Assembly: GCA_900466005.1 (NCBI GenBank)
Contig: UEGQ01000028.1
Span: forward strand, 1-36,080
Source of the DNA: Hyphomicrobiales bacterium
GTDB taxonomy: Bacteria > Pseudomonadota > Alphaproteobacteria > Rhizobiales > Rhizobiaceae
Direction of reading: 5' to 3'
DNA length: 36,080 nucleotides
The translations under genes and the position numbers were made by a program. A model generated the notes under the pieces. The model searched no databases and was not told the DNA's origin. It saw only the letters and a program-made list of their open reading frames with translations. Each line of letters opens with the position of its first letter. The first letter of the stretch is position 1. Below, piece by piece: positions 35,542-36,080 of this stretch.

Positions 35542-36045
35542 TCACCGCCACTCGTGCAGTTTTTCGCCCATCAGCGGTCGGGCGACGACCATTGGCAGTG
35601 TGCCGGCTGTGCGGCCCGCGTAGGCCAGCGCATCGGCTTCGTCGTTGAAGGCGATGAAGATCATCGACAATGAGCGGGCCTTTGGCGCGCCCTTCTTGCG
35701 GTAGCTGAAACGCACGGCACAATGCGGATAGGCCTCGTCCAGCACGGCACCTTCGGGCAGGGCATCGGCGAGCGCCAAATGGGCGCCTAGCCGCAAGAAA
35801 CGGTCGATCGCAGCAAAGGCCGTGGCCTCCGGCAACTGCCTGTTCTCCTCCGCCTTCGGCGCGCGGCCCCAGAAAAGGCTGTCTACCACCCCTTTCTCCC
35901 GCTTCGACTTCAACACCACCAGCCCGCCGGCGGCAACGAGCTCCAGATGGGCGTCCCAGGTCTGGAAACGCTCCGGATGCTCACCGAGTTCGGCAATCAG
36001 CGGGCGGAGGTCGGCGATCAGGTCGGCATAGAGGGCAGGGGGCAT
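35542..36045 (-). CDS. Hypothetical protein, unrecognised
   Basis: A 167-residue soluble protein with no signal peptide, membrane segment or motif that I recognise. The composition and length of the open frame fit the local coding bias. Its C-terminal half alternates strands and helices (AVRFSYRKKG, SLSMIFIAFNDEADALAYAG), as in a small alpha/beta domain. The ATG at 36045 is 36 bases from the end of the window, so an earlier start cannot be excluded. It is transcribed in the same direction as brnTA but lies upstream of it, with 65 bases between. Confidence 0.65.
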   Translation of the reverse strand: MPPALYADLIADLRPLIAELGEHPERFQTWDAHLELVAAGGLVVLKSKREKGVVDSLFWGRAPKAEENRQLPEATAFAAIDRFLRLGAHLALADALPEGAVLDEAYPHCAVRFSYRKKGAPKARSLSMIFIAFNDEADALAYAGRTAGTLPMVVARPLMGEKLHEWR

Positions 36046-36080
36046 GGTGGGGACTCGGGGCGTGTGGGGTGGTTGTGTGG

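Overview
The window is GC-rich chromosomal or megaplasmid-type DNA from an alphaproteobacterium of the Rhizobiales, most like Sinorhizobium/Ensifer or a close relative. The grounds are the gene families and codon bias, a pair of RIME-type palindromic intergenic elements, a candidate iron-responsive (IRO-type, TGA-N9-TCA) operator, and a five-step hut pathway with HutF and HutG. No rRNA, tRNA, CRISPR array or complete insertion sequence was seen.

Layout. (1) 1-5391, plus strand: a PrtD/PrtE-type type I secretion ATPase (5' end probably outside the window) and its membrane fusion protein, a small helical protein with a HEPN-like RNxxxH motif, and a GNAT (CelD/BioF2-like)-TPR fusion. (2) 5401-17671: a two-armed catabolic locus. 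The minus arm encodes a dipeptide/oligopeptide-type ABC importer (Tat-exported binding protein, two permeases, two ATPases), a DUF1537 acid-sugar kinase and a FadR-type GntR regulator, mostly with 4-8 base overlaps. The plus arm encodes a DapA-family lyase/aldolase, a sialidase-like Asp-box protein without a signal peptide, an iron-type alcohol dehydrogenase and a PdxA2-type dehydrogenase. The kinase/PdxA2 pair points to conversion of a four-carbon acid sugar phosphate to DHAP. The combination with an Opp importer, cytoplasmic propeller enzyme and DapA-type lyase is the best candidate here for an undescribed pathway.

(3) 17695-25586: complete histidine utilisation, hutI-hutH-hutG-hutU on the minus strand and hutF-hutC on the plus strand, with a HutC-like GTATATAC palindrome in the divergent promoter and an inverted pair of RIME-like elements between hutG and hutH. 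(4) 25587-27393: a small, less GC-rich, apparently acquired patch with a Fic protein, a partial duplication of its 5' end and a remnant resembling the C-terminus of the antirestriction protein ArdA. (5) 27394-30499, minus: a membrane CHASE4-like/GGDEF/EAL protein and a class I methyltransferase. (6) 30616-34759, plus: an iron-complex (FecBCD-type) ABC importer with two tandem paralogous binding proteins separated by a strong stem-loop. (7) 34915-36045, minus: a BrnT/BrnA toxin-antitoxin pair with its own palindrome, and an unrecognised 167-residue protein.

All calls come from reading the sequence and translations by eye. No database search, alignment or folding program was run, so substrate assignments are inferences.
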